From Anaspis maculata (taxonomy: Eukaryota > Arthropoda > Insecta > Coleoptera > Scraptiidae): a stretch of 64,000 nucleotides of DNA. Positions 24,123-36,695 of the stretch are shown one piece after another. The stretch lies in NCBI GenBank assembly GCA_949128115.1, contig OX421966.1, positions 30,645,042-30,709,041 of the forward strand, written 5' to 3'. Positions within the stretch are counted from its first letter, which is position 1. The number at the start of each line of letters is the position of its first letter. A model generated the notes under the pieces. It was given only the letters and a program-made list of their open reading frames with translations. It was not told the origin of the DNA and ran no database searches. The position numbers and the translations under genes were made by a program.

Positions 24123-25590
24123 TCTGCTATTAGTCCAGTCAAATTAAGCATAAATCGAGTCAAACCGGAAATAAATTCGGAAGTTGACGAAATTTGGTGG
24201 ATCGATGCAGAATTTAACATAGAATAACATACTGAAATCCATTATTTTGGTCAATAGTCTCTGAGATACAGCGGCTGCAAAAACGCAGTGAAAATTACTC
24301 AAAATTTATTTCCGGATTTTACGTAACAATTTGCATAGTGTCAGTTCAGGGGCTGTAACGTGGACAGCAATGGGCGGGTTTCAGTGTGTTTTACATGTCT
24401 GGAAAGCCAATTCAACATTTGGTATCACATTTTTGTCTAGAAGTCGCTAACTTAAAATGGTACTTTTACTCGACCTTTGAAATCGATGCTTGATGTCCCA
24501 AAGAATCCCCAAAAATCAATTTTTTTCTAACCATGCCCATTTGCTTCATTTTGCAAGTAGGGCAAAACCATCCAGGGAATATGTGAAGAACTGAATACCA
24601 AAAAAACAACATGTTTCGGAATCTTGTTGGTTCCTGAGTTATATGGGTTGAAAGACTAAAACGACCTATTTAGAAAAAAAAATAGGTAGTCCAGACACTA
24701 ACTGCTGATTACTGTGAGGACCTTGCATGAGGTGTGAGATGCTACTTGGCAGACGTGGAAAATACATAAGTATATTTATTACGTCTGCTGAGTGGCATTT
24801 TGTATCATCAGATGCATGGTCCCTACAGTATCCAGCAGTTGGTGTCCGGACCACCCATCTTTTTTCCAAATAGGTCGTTTCAGTCTTTCAACCCATATAA
24901 CTCAGGAACCATCACTAGGAAAAAGATTCCAAAACATGTTATTTTTTTGTATTCAATTCTTCATATATTCCCTGGATGGTTTTGCCCTAAGTAAAAAATT
25001 GAGCAAATGGCATGGTATAAAAAAACTCGATTTTCGGGGATTCCTCGGGACATCAAGTATCGATTTCAAAGGTCGAGGAAAAGTACCATTTTGAAGTTGG
25101 CGACTTCTAGACAAAAGTGTGGTACCGAAAGTTGAATTGGCTATGCTTTCCAAACATGTAAAACACATCGAAATCCACACATTTTCTTTCCACGTTACAG
25201 CCCCTGAACTGACACTGCACATTGTTACGTGAAATCCGGAAACAATTTTTTTTTGTAATTTTTACTGCGTTTTTGCAAACGCGGTATCTTAGAGACTATT
25301 GACCACAAAGTAATGAGTTTAGTACTGATCTCTTGGGAATTTAACGGGCTACATTTGCTGCTATGGTTTTTCTGTCCTAAAGGTGATAGTTTACAAGTTA
25401 TTCAGAAAAAATCGAAATTTTTCAGGGATGGCGCTCTTTTATAGGTCCTAGAAAAAAGCCAAGCCTTGGAATGTTCGGGAATTTCAGTATGTTATTCTAC
25501 GTTAAATACTGCATCGATTCACCAAATTTCGTCAACTTCCGAATTTATTTCCGGTTAAAACCTATTTTGACTGGGCTATATCTGCTGATG
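24123..25590. mobile_element. Large foldback element, about 1.5 kb
   Basis: Left arm about 24123-24757 and right arm about 24781-25590, loop of about 23 bp. Shared inverted blocks include GGAAATAAATTCGGAAGTTG (outer), TTCAGGGGCTGTAACGT (middle) and GCAGACGT (inner). The arms differ by many substitutions and some indels; the right arm carries an extra segment near 25320-25480. No coding. Confidence 0.88.
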
Positions 25591-26254
25591 CTTAGATTTT
25601 GCCGGATTTGCTAAGCAAATTTTCCTTAGCACCTCCTTCAAAACTGGAACATGGGCACATACTTTGATCTTATGCACATAACCCAATATTTGTTACTTTT
25701 TAATTTTTATGCTGGGTTCATACACCAAGTTTATACGCTTGAAGATTAAGGAGTGACGCCTAAAAATTACCCTAGCAATCAGTTGCCACCCAGCACCCAG
25801 GCATTTATTGGGGATTATTCCTTACGCCTTACGCCTTCTTTTGACCCAGCATTACAGAATCGCACTATATGATGATGAACTTGTCAGATAGGGATAATTA
25901 GCGGGAGGATTCGAGATATGAAGTGAGACTAATTCCAATAGGTTTGCTTGCTTTGGCTACAATAATACGAATACTGTAGTTTCCGAAGCAAGGAAAGGGT
26001 GGGAAAGTTTCCCGGAAAATTGTTGCCGCAAAGTCCCGAGATTCCAGGAATGTTTCTCCCCATAATCCTTTTATGGCTTTGAAGCTTTGGAATTGAATTG
26101 ATGGAATAAATATTTTGGAGTTTGGACAGTTTTAGTCCTCACAAGCGGGAGTGGTGTCTCTATGGTAACTTATATAGCTTTACTTACTTAATTGCGTCTG
26201 CTTTCCCTAGACTCTAATGGGAGAGTATTGTGATCGGGTCCGAATCGAATTTTC

Positions 26255-26470
26255 CTCCGTTGTTTTCTTTATCGTAGTATTTCAAGCAAAAACTTTTGAG
26301 TTTGAAAAAATCTATCGACAACTTGGTCAGCGTCTTCCTTTTTTTTTATTAGCATTATCATTATAAAAAAGTCGCCCGCGGCGCTAGCTCTGGGACGGGC
26401 CCCCCTGATTCCCCCTTTGGTTTCGAGTCACTTCCATTCTTTGTCCGCTTCGAGGCTCACCGCATGTCGA
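26255..26470 (+). repeat. Diverged copy of the right half of the hAT-like element at 18.7 kb
   Basis: Aligns with 19748-19965: TTGTTTTC, AAGCAAAA, GACAATTTGGTC-like, GGCATTATCATTA and the GGTTTCGAGGTCACTTTCATT block. Without recognisable ends. Confidence 0.6.
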
Positions 26471-26716
26471 AGTTTAACACTGCAGTTAGATATTTCAAAT
26501 TCACGGAATGTGCAAATTCCATTTTGAAAAAATTACCTACAGTCGGAAAACTGAAACCGTGTCGATTTTGTAAATGGGTCTACATGTCGAAAATGGTCTT
26601 AAACGTCATAGGGGACCTCAAAACGGATATAGATATCCGTCGAAATCTCGGGAACAATTTTTACTGCGTTCACAATATTTCCCCTCCTCGTTGTAGTACA
26701 AGAAAGATAGATTTCA

Positions 26717-28315
26717 ACCTCGGAATAAATATGGACGTCCTGAAAATTTGATATTCTGTTCAGAATGGAGTGCTCTAAAACATATCCAAAATCGCCAAAA
26801 ATCGCACCCGGGGGTTTTGAGTTATTGGAGGGGGGGTAGAAAATTGCAACTCAAAATGGAGGGGATCAAACCCGTCAATCCATTGGAAGCAAATACGTTA
26901 TAATTCGACGCATCATATTTTGTTGGTACCATTTTGGCACAAAAAGTGTCGATCACTGTTGAAGGGGGGTCGTGGGGGGGGGGGGGCGAAGCTCTGCTGG
27001 GTGGTCCATTTTGTTTTTCTGGCCATGTAGAACCGATCACAACAAGTTTGGTATCTTTTCCGACTGAATTCAATCTCCTGAACCTGAATCCGATGTGTTA
27101 ATTTGAATGAAAGCAAGTTTGAACAAGTTAACTTGAAAAAACTTGATTTTTCTTCAACAATTTTGACGATTTTTTTTTCACTGTTGGAGGTGTTCATCTT
27201 CGAAAAATTTCCAGGGACCATTGAATTGAAGTGTATTCTTCACGAAAATCATCTACTGCATGTTTAATTTTGTTTCTCGAGTTTAAAAATTGATTTGAAC
27301 CTGAGCTGGCCCGGCGCGGCTTCTACTAACGACCAGAACACTACAACATGCACATTTGAATGAAAGTAGCTCAAACTATTGGAAACCTTATAACTTATCT
27401 TTGAAAATTCTAGGATTTGTGCAGAACTGAATACATTATAACATAAACAAAATCGCCATGAATCGCACTGCAGGATTTTGAGTTATTCGAGGAGGAGGAT
27501 AACATTTTGTCAAGATTCGTACTCTATGAACTGTTACCTCTCCCCTTAAATAACTCAAAACCCTGCACTGCGATTCATGGCGGTTTTGTTTATGTTATAA
27601 GAAATTCAATTCTGCACAGATCATCGAATTTTCAAAGATGAGTTGTTTGTTCTTCAATAGTTTGAGCTATTTTTATCTAAAGGTGCATGCTGTAGTGTTC
27701 TGGTCAGTAGTAAACGACACGCCGGGCCGGCTCAGGTTAAAATCGATTTTTCAAACTCGAGAAACAAAATTATACATCGACTGAATGATTTTTGTGAAAA
27801 ATACACTCCAATCTAATGACCTCTGGAAATTTTCCAAAGATGAACCCCTCTAACAGTAAAAAAAAATCGTCAAAATTGTTAAAGAAAAAACAAGTTTTTT
27901 TGAGTTAACTTGTTCAAACTTGTTTTCATCCAAATTTACACATCGGATTCGAGTTCAGGAAATTGAATTTAGTCGGAAAAGGTACCAAACTTGTCGTGAT
28001 CGGTTCTACATGGCCAGAAAAACAAAATGGACCACCTAGCAAAGCTTCGCCCCCCACGACCCCCCTTCAACAGTGATCGACACTTTTTGTACCAAAATTG
28101 TATCAACGGGATATGATGCGTCGAATTATAACGTATTTGCTTCCAATGGATTGACGTGTTTCATCCCCTCTATTTCAACTTGCATTTTTTTACCCCCCCT
28201 CCAATAACTCAAAACCCTCAGGTGCGATTTTTGGCGATTTTGGATATGTGGTAGAGCATTCAATTCTGAACAGAATATCAAATTTTCAGGACGTCCATAT
28301 TTTTACAGAGGTTTG
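26717..28315. mobile_element. Large foldback element, about 1.6 kb
   Basis: Arms about 26717-27510 and 27533-28315. Shared inverted blocks include ATATGGACGTCCTGAAAATT (outer), the GGTTCTACATGGCCAG block and TTGAGTTATT near the centre. Poly-G/C runs are at matching places in both arms. No coding. Confidence 0.88.
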
Positions 28316-29401
28316 GCCATTGGCCGACTTTTTTACTATTTTTCCTGTACTATTGGGTGGTGGGTCGGGAAAGTAAAAAAATCATATCGTCATTGTTGGA
28401 CTTCTGATCTGGAAAATTCAAAAACCGTTTCGAGATTAGACATCAGGCTTCATGAATAATTAATTAGAATTTGAAAAAAAAATTTTCACAGAAACGGGGA
28501 TCGGTGGAGCTCAACACAATTTTGCAATGCTTTACATTCCACCCTGTAGAAAAAGTAATTGGAATTAAAAACAAAATTTCGTTAATGGGATGGATTGCTG
28601 AAAAATGGATCTAAAAAACTGTGAAAACAAATTCAAAATCGGTTTATGTCAATCCAAAGTTACTACGTCTATTTGAAATAGGGCTAATTGTCGATACCGT
28701 CATTCCAGTTGTTGAGCAGTTTATTTTACCTATTAAAAATTCAAACAAAAATTTCTTCCCAACAAATGAAAATGAAAAATTGTTGTTTACTGCATCTAAT
28801 CGCATACATTTCACATCATTTCTCGTGTTAGATATTGTGGTTTTAAACTTTCAACCATGCCAATGCCGCAGTTTTGAAATCACGCTATTTTACACGGAAA
28901 TAAACAGAATCAGCCTGATGTGTGTAAATATTGGGCAAGTAATCTCCTGAGATACACAGAAAACGAACGATAACGCGTGCTGATTTTTACGTTTGATTGT
29001 TTACCCCCTTATCAAAAGCCGTTTTTAATCTAGAAATTCTCGCAGTTTTCGGAAGAACGACGCAATTTCTTTGGCCTTTATTCACACACAAATAATTAGG
29101 ATTTTGAAACAAAGCGTAGAAGACCGCATGCAAACAGAATAGAAACGATGCGTATTATTACAGCGACAGATCCGTAATAAATTAAAATTAAAACGCATAT
29201 TTCTGGGTGCTGGGTAAATAGAAAACGTTGTTTATTTTCGTGATAGAGCTGGAGATTCTGATGATCGCAGAGATGAAATAGTGAGATAATGGCAAACAGC
29301 GCAATTTTTTTAGACAACCGATAACAGGTTGTTGACAAAATAGAGCGTGATAAGGAGCAAGGATAGCCAAGTATGACTTCCTACCTTCGTAGACACATTA
29401 A
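28316..29401. other. Intergenic DNA, nothing recognised
   Basis: AT-rich. The part 28320-28400 resembles the GACCCACCACCC motif at 5290-5330 but is too short to assign. Confidence 0.4.
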
Positions 29402-29816
29402 CAGTGTCGTCTTTAGACATGGGACCAAAGGGCCTATGCCCAGGGCCCCGGATTTTTTGGGGGGCCCCCAAGGCCCTCTTAAATCTCTAAAAGTAAAAAC
29501 TATTTTTGTAAAAATGTTGTTCTCATATCCCGTTTACGACGTTTTATTTAATTATGTCACTTTCTGAGCTGATCGTGCGCCTCCCCTTACCTCCCAAGAG
29601 TCCACGACGCTGCATCCCACTAAATTAATCAAGAAAAGACCAGTTTTCTGGCGAAAACTTTTGAGAAAGCGCGAAATTTTTATGAAAAAAAGTTTGTTAA
29701 ATAATAACCTGCGGCGGTGGTGCTCGCCTCACTCGTGTGCTTTTTTCACAAACCTTTATAAGGGGGCCCCTTACTGCCTTGTGCCCGGGGCCCCATTTGT
29801 TCAAAAGACGGCACTA
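29402..29816. mobile_element. hAT-like non-autonomous element
   Basis: Ends CAGTGTCGTCTTT and AAAGACGGCACTA, with the paired subterminal motif GGGCCCC. The expected 8-bp duplication is not perfect (ACATTAA against ACATCAA). A longer near-repeat, CGTAGACACATYAAC, lies at 29387-29401 and again 30 bp beyond the right end. Confidence 0.65.
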
Positions 29817-31858
29817 CATCAAACGCAAAAAACCGTAGACACATCAACGAGGCCGGGCACAAACACACGACAACTATCAATCTGGTTATAAATTTGATGA
29901 ACCGCGCATTTACAAGAACTGCCAACCTGCCGCAGTTTAATTGGCAGGCAGCACGGCTCTTGAACTGTCTGAAATGGTTATTATTCAATGGTGGTCACCC
30001 TGCTTTAGATCTCGAAAACGGGTGGTTCAATGTTATTTCATTTGTACTAAAATAGAATCAAAAGCCCTTCAAAATTATGTATTGTTTACTTATTGGCCCT
30101 TATTATTCCCATTCATTTTATTTAAAACGGTGGTCACTCTGCTTTAGGGGATGAAACAGGGACATTGAATTAATGCTAATCGTATGTCTCGTTCGAATAA
30201 TATGAAACCAACCTGTCCAGGGATTTTGTGAAGAGAAATTGGCTGTAATTCTATTACGTACTTATTAAAAGTTGGGGACACTGCTTTTTTCCAATTTCTC
30301 TATTATTTACTGCCATTAGGGAAGCTGCATTGTGATTATTACAGTGGTATGGTTCTGGGCGGATTCTGAGGTTCAAAGTGAAAAGATCTACCTACTGAAA
30401 TTGTGCAGACGCTTATAAAGAAATTAAAACTAATTGTTGTATCTCATATCAGACGATGATCTCGTCTACAAATTAAATTTCTTTTAGGTCTTCTTCAAGC
30501 ACGTTTGAGTCTTCTTCTCTCTCTCGCCATGTAATTGCTTTCCCTCATCCTAATTTTTTTTTCATGTGGAAAATACGCATTTTCCGCGCCCTTGCCAAGG
30601 ACCCGAAAAAGAACAACAAACAACAAGTACCAGACTCACTTATGTTTATTATTATTCCACAATCTCTATAAGATAACAATTACCATTATCATACACAATC
30701 TCCGACGATGACGATGGAATTATATGCGTCTAGTGAGTTAAAATCAGCCTATTTTACACATTGTAATTAAATAGTGATAGTTTAACCTAAGCGTAATAAT
30801 TATAAATTCGAAAAGGTGCCTAGTGATGAGAAAGAGAGTATGAGCCCTTATTACACAGCAACTTACTACATACACTCTACAGAAAAAATGTTTTAACTTA
30901 TACAATAAATTATTAAAGCATTTATACAAAACACAGTTTTTTCTCTCTAAAAAATTATATCAATTTTATCATAGTATAAATATAGTTTATGTACATGTGT
31001 GGGTAACGAAACATGTGCCGGTAAAGTTTCAGTGGGATGGCACAAATGATAATAAAATAAAATAGAAGAAAAAACTTTTTAAAACAAGGCAACACTCAGT
31101 AATAAAAATAAAAATTTCTATATGGGTATGTATCTCTGTAAATAATATAAATATGTAATAGTATTGCGCAATATGTACGATAGTAGGCATCACAGAACGT
31201 TTTGCGTCATTTATTAAGGTATAATTTTTTAAAAAAGCCCGCACTGTAAAATAAAATTTTATCGTCTAAAGTCTTTTTATTCTTTGTACGGTAGCATCAT
31301 GACTTCTTTCGAAAAAGTGCGTATAGAGTGAATGATCTAAAACTCTTCAACTTTTGCTCATTCTTAGATGTGAGAATTATTTTTGAAGAGTAGTAAAAAT
31401 TTGACGTAGGAAGGCCAAATAGCTCAATAGTTTTTAACCGGCGAGACCAGCTTGTTCCAGTTTTTTGCTTAACACAGCGTCGCTACAACCAGTGACTTGA
31501 GATAGGGATTCCACACGACAATGTAAGACCTTTCTCTGAGAAGGAACCACGAACTTCAAAATAATATGGACTGCCAATCACGCCCTAAAAAAGTGCACCC
31601 GACAGGTGGCTTGACGGGCGGCCATGATAGTCCACCTCAAGGGCCACTGTGATGAGCCACACAATACAAACGCATACAAATTTTTACCCTCTGCTCGCTT
31701 TACACGAGGCTCCCCCTTCCGAGCAATTTGGATTTCAAAGTTTTCGGACCGTCGGGCAAGTCTGATTCTTCAGGAGAAATGCTCAAAAATTCACGAAATC
31801 TACCCATTTGCAATGTTTAGCAATGCCAACTGAAACTTTTTATTTGACAGTGACTGAG
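29817..31858. other. Intergenic DNA, AT-rich
   Basis: No gene found. GGTGGTCACYCTGCTTTAG occurs twice, near 29990 and 30127. The stretch 30640-31290 is very AT-rich with many TTTATT motifs and could be a 3' UTR of a minus-strand gene, but nothing proves it. Confidence 0.35.
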
Positions 31859-32045
31859 GAGAATAGGGTGATTGGTGATTGCATGAAATTCGTTCGCCTG
31901 ATCACCGGCAGGCAGCGCAAAGATCGAGTTATGTTTTGACGCTTGTTAGGGAATTGCATTGGGGCACATAACAGGTGTAAGGCATTGTTAGAATGATTAG
32001 AAATCAAAATCTCGACCTCTACATGCATGCAATCACCCTATTCTC
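31859..32045. mobile_element. 187-bp MITE
   Basis: Ends GAGAATAGGGTGATTG and CAATCACCCTATTCTC, an exact 16-bp inverted repeat extended by GCATG in both arms. No clear target duplication. Confidence 0.75.
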
Positions 32046-33697
32046 ATACGCGAATACTCGCATTTTTTGCGAATACCAACGTAGCAATCCACCTCAATAG
32101 GGAGAGCGTAGATCAAATCGTTACTACCTGAATCAATCCCATCGCGTATGCAAAAAAAGTACGCAACTTCCCATTCTTAAATTGTTGCTGTAGATTTTGG
32201 AATTCAACTAGACCATTTTGAATGTGTTATTGATTTATTTGTTGTTTAAGAACCAGTGGTACACAGTTGTCTTCAAAAGCTTTGAAAAATGGATATACAA
32301 AACTTGGGAAGGGTTTTTGAATAAGGTTCCATCATATAAAAAACTTCAGGAAAATTGGAATGTGCCCAAAATACTTTAGCATTTTTCTTTCGAATTTCTA
32401 CAGCGTATGGTCATTGTCCATTAAAAACGCGTACAGCTGTTAACGCATCCTTTCGAGGAGGGGGATAATCTGATTGGAAAATTGTAGGAAAACACCTACC
32501 AGGTTAAGCGGGCATCCTGGAAGACAATTTTGCGCATAGGCGATGTAGATTTGCTTCTAGCGTCATTCTGGAGGGTTGGACTATAATCATAGAATGGACC
32601 TAGTTAATCCGCGGCAAGGATTAACATTCGAACATTGAACAGAACCTCAGAAAAATTGATAAAAAACTTCCATGAGTGTGTGCTTCCCATCTAGACGGCA
32701 CAAATTCCGCACAATGGAACATGGTGCTATCTCGCCATCTCAGGGTATACATGTCTTTGACCTTCGATCAAACGTCTTTGTTCCGATCAGAATCTTAGAC
32801 CTCAAGCCTCAAGCCCCCAAGCGTAATTGAAGGTTAAAGCACAAGGCGACGGAACAGAAATCCAGATTATTCAGAAGACGAGACGGCACGAATCCACACC
32901 AACGACACAGCGCCAGCGTAGGGAAGCACCGCATGGAATTTGCGAAAGCACACTTGAAGGTGTTCCAAAGTTGGACACACAGGTTAGGTGAAAACGCTCA
33001 AGATTAACTGCCTCTTGAACGGTATAGGTAGGTAGGTTTCAATTTCAAAAACCTCGCGGCTTTCAAGTTGCTTATTGCCAACGTCTAATGTGACATGCGC
33101 ATTGCGCATGACGTTCCTCCAAAGTTGCGCATTTCTGCCGCTAGAGGCGTAGATTCAGGCGCGGAATGTGAAAACCGCGAACCGCCTATACGACCGCTGC
33201 ACCAGCACTGTGAATGAAAAACATCAGATGGCTACATAACCGAACCTCAAGATCAAGGAAATCCAGTTTTATCTGCCACCCTTCTCAGAAACCACCTTTT
33301 ATTCACTTTCAGCAGATTACCTTTTAAGGTCGACGGTATGTTGTAAAAATCCGTACAAGAGTTCAACACCAAAAAAGCTTTGGTTGGAATTTTTTCTATT
33401 CAAAATGACTTACCGCCTGGCTATTTCACGTTCTATAAGGATCAAGCCCCATGAATTCGTGCCTTGAAACTTTCTGATTACGATAGCACAACATTTGATA
33501 TTCCTTGAATTTTGTTCTACTTTGACATTGCAGAGAAATTTCTGTGAGCCACGCTGGGAAAAAGCTTTGTCAAGTGAGCTGTGGCTATTTGTTCACGACT
33601 CGTTTCAGCGAATTTTATTTTTGGACGTTTACTTCACCCAGAGCCCCTAGAGCGTCATCTGACAGCAACTATAGCCCAGATACATTACGTGTTATTG
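32046..33697. other. Intergenic DNA, nothing recognised
   Basis: No gene, RNA or repeat that I can support. Confidence 0.4.
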
Positions 33698-34785
33698 GGG
33701 AGTTTGCGTGCACACGTCCGTACGACGTAACGTAACTTTCAACGTGGAAATTGGCGAGTTTGTTGTTTGGAATTCCTTAGTTACAGGGAAGTTTTCACGC
33801 CCTACGTTGCGTTACGTCGTACGTTGCGTGAAATCGCAAACTCCCTATTTGATCCAAAGGTAGAACAAAATGAGTGGCCAAATTTGCGCAAAAGTTGTCC
33901 TAAAGGATCTTCTCTACGACATATCAAAAGTCCCCGAGAATCCCATGTCCGCTTGTATACTTTTTACGGCTTTTTATACCCCGAGTAAGAATATCACGTA
34001 CTTTATAATGGAAAGTTTGCGTGCACACGTACGTACGACGTAACGTAACTTTCAATGTGAAAATCGACGAGTTTGTTATTTGGAATTCCTTAGTTACAGG
34101 GAAGTTTTCACGCTCTACGTTGCGTTACGTCGTACGTTGCGTGAAATCGCAAACTCCCTATTTGATCCAAAGGTAGAACAAAATGAGTGGCCAAATTTGC
34201 GCAAAAGTTGTCCTAAAGGATCTTTTCTACGACATATCAAAAGTCCCCGAGAATCCCATGTCCGCTTGTATACTTTTTACGGCTTTTTATACCCCGAGTA
34301 AGAATATCACGTACTTTATAATGGAAAGTTTGCGTGCACACGTACGTACGACGTAACGTAACTTTCAACGTGAAAATCGACGAGTTTGTTATTTGGAATT
34401 CCTTAGTTACAGGGGAATTTTCACGTTCTACGTTGCTTTGCGTCGTACGTTGCGTGAAATTGCAAACTTCCTATTTGATCCAAAGGTAGAACAAAATGAG
34501 TGGCCAAATTTGCGCAAAAGTTGTCCTAAAGGATCTTCTCTACGACATATCAAAAGTCCCCGAGAATCCCATGTCCGCTTGTCTACTTTTTACGGCCTTT
34601 TATACCCCGAGTAAGAATATCACGTACTTTATAGTGGAAAGTTTGCGTGCACACGTACGTAGGACGTAACGTAACTTTCAACGTCAAGACAGATGAGTTT
34701 GTTATTTGCAATTCCTTAGTTACAGGGGAATTTTCACTTTCTACGTTGCGTTACGTCGTACGTGCCGTGAGATCGCAAACTCTCT
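33698..34785. repeat. Tandem array: MITE units spaced by about 150 bp, period 313 bp
   Basis: Four copies of a palindromic unit (ends GGGAGTTTGCG and CGCAAACTCCC, with ACGTACGACGTAACGTAAC-like cores) alternate with three copies of a spacer of about 165 bp that contains GAGTGGCCAAATTTGCGCAA. Homologous points at 33767, 34080 and 34393 are exactly 313 bp apart. The last unit is more diverged. The identical 73-codon open frames in each repeat follow from the repetition and are not taken as genes. Confidence 0.9.
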
Positions 34786-34814
34786 AATATGGTGCAAAGG
34801 GACCCTACGTATGC

Positions 34815-34887
34815 GATGCCTGTAGCACAATGATTACGTGTCTGCTTGGCGCTTGGTAGGTCTGAGGCTCGAATCCCATCAATAGCT
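34815..34887 (+). repeat. tRNA-derived SINE head, forward copy
   Basis: A-box-like TGTAGCACAATGATTACG and B-box-like GAGGCTCGAATCCC. An inverted copy lies at 35575-35646. A T-run follows. Confidence 0.6.
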
Positions 34888-34913
34888 ACGGTTTTTTTTA
34901 AGGCGGAATTGAT

Positions 34914-35033
34914 ACCGTATGATCAAAAACTTTCCTCCTCTAGGCAGGCTTTGGCCAGGCCAAAATCAGCCTCGTTTGCCTGCCAATGGTCAGAGCACAG
35001 CCTACCTAGAGGAGGAAAGTTTTGATCATAGGT
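34914..35033. mobile_element. Hairpin element with 66-bp loop core
   Basis: Arms 34918-34941 and 35008-35030 are complementary apart from one indel; the loop core is 34942-35007. The host sequence GGCGGAATTGATAC is continuous with TTACCTTCT in the inverted copy at about 35534-35556, which gives an empty site. This shows that the hairpin was inserted with a possible 3-bp duplication TAC. The core matches the hairpin at 40495-40560 without gaps. Confidence 0.75.
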
Positions 35034-35574
35034 ACTTACCTTCTCAAAAAACCATCCGAAATTGAATCCTGTCCAATTCAAATTATATCTTACTGTTTCG
35101 CAAGTATGTACTGAGACGCAAGATCGCTCGGAAAAAAAACGGAGACACCGAAACGACCGAGAAAAATACCTTAGATTAGACCTTAGATTCTGGACTTCTA
35201 GTAGTGTGAGGTTGATGCATCCATCCATGTAATTGATCACATTATCATTATACTGTCCATACACATAAGTAAAAGTGCGAAAACTAAGGGTTCAAAATAG
35301 TTTAACTGTCTTCGTTTTTTTCTGCGCGAGATTGTTTTATGATAGGATTTATTGTAGAAATAAAACTAGCACCTTATTATACTCTTTGCTACATTTTGCT
35401 AGCTTTTGCAGCCTAGAAAAATAATTGAATATAATAATAATATTGACGATTAAACCCAGAAGGAACTGCATAATTATAATGAATAATATGTAAGGCTCGT
35501 ATTGGGCGGGATTCAATTTTGGATGATTTTTTTAGAAGGTAAGTATCAATTCCGCCAAAAAAAAAAAACATAGC

Positions 35575-35646
35575 TGTTGATAGGATTCGAGCCTCAGACC
35601 TACTAAGCGGAAAGCAGCACATCAGCATTGTGCTACAGGCATCGCA
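35575..35646 (-). repeat. tRNA-derived SINE head, inverted copy
   Basis: Reverse complement carries TGTAGCACAATGCTGATGTG and GAGGCTCGAATCCTAT. Pairs with 34815-34887; the flanking AATATGGTGCAAA is also inverted on both sides, so the pair forms part of a larger palindrome. Confidence 0.6.
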
Positions 35647-35671
35647 TACGTGAGGTTCTTTTGCACCATAT

Positions 35672-35820
35672 TATAAAGTGATATTCTTACTCGGGGTATA
35701 AAAGGCCGTAAAAAAACTAGACAAGCGGACACGGGATTCTCGGGGACTTTTTATGTCGTAGAGGAGATCCTTTAGGACTACTTTTGCGCAAATTTGTCCA
35801 CTCATAAATTTGTTCTACCA
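35672..35820 (-). repeat. Inverted copy of the 313-bp array spacer
   Basis: Reverse complement matches the spacer of the tandem array, from TAGAACAAAATGAGTGG-like sequence to TATACCCCGAGTAAGAATATC. It shows that the whole 33.7-35.8 kb block is a composite foldback. Confidence 0.85.
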
Positions 35821-36695
35821 AAAAGCTCAACGTGCCTGGGCTACTAAGGGTGAAAAGCCCGATTCATATAGCGGCGAATCGCGAATTGCGATTTCTATTC
35901 CTATAGGTCAATTTCTGACGGCCATTTGAAATTGGCCAATAGAAACAATACTTTTTACACATCCGCATTCGCGCTGAAATTTGACAAATCCAAACTTTTT
36001 AAGCACTGAATAGTACCTAAAATGTAACATGACAGTACTGACTGCGCCTTTTTATGCGCCTAGATAAACCAGAGATCATGAAGTCACATGTTTTGTAAGA
36101 CTTTTCTAATGACGATTTATAATAGCCTGGATCAGCACTGTTGCTTGGACAATCGAGCTAGAAAGGGTCGAAATAATAATAATCATTACTTTGGTTTAAG
36201 GGACTTTGTTTTACACTTGATACAAAAATAAAAAAGTAGGTATGTTCCGAATTGTCTCCACTTAAACAAAGAGCGGAAGTCATTATAGGCGCCAGAAGTG
36301 CGCCTTGAACAAACTCTCGACTCAGCACACTTCCAGTGTGGCACGAAACTCGAAGTTGTCGCACTGGAGAAGGCGTATAATAGATCAGCACTGAGAGCAG
36401 CGACTTTTGTTAACTGCTACTGCTGTCATTGGGATCAATTAGGACGCTCTACCCAGTGCGATATGCTTCAATTTCGTGCGGGTTGACATTTGATGGGAAA
36501 CACACTTGCTTGAGTTAAATTAGCTGATTTGATCTTACCGCAGTCATGGAGCATGGAATCACGCAAAATGAATAAAAACATAGATACATTCGATACATCA
36601 CCCTGTACGTTCTTCAGCGATCTTCAGCCGACAAGAAGTTATGATGCACCCCACATTGCAGCGTAATAATTATCGTCTATCATTTTCAGCATTTT
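35821..36695. other. Sequence downstream of zinc-finger stop codon; probable 3' UTR and flank
   Basis: Lies 3' of the stop at 36696 on the minus strand. No canonical AATAAA on that strand here. A weak inverted repeat near 35870-35970 is present. No other gene. Confidence 0.4.

Noticed and set aside
33767..34614. Three near-identical 73-codon open frames
   Set aside because: They arise from the 313-bp tandem repeat and cross MITE inverted repeats; no start context or domain.
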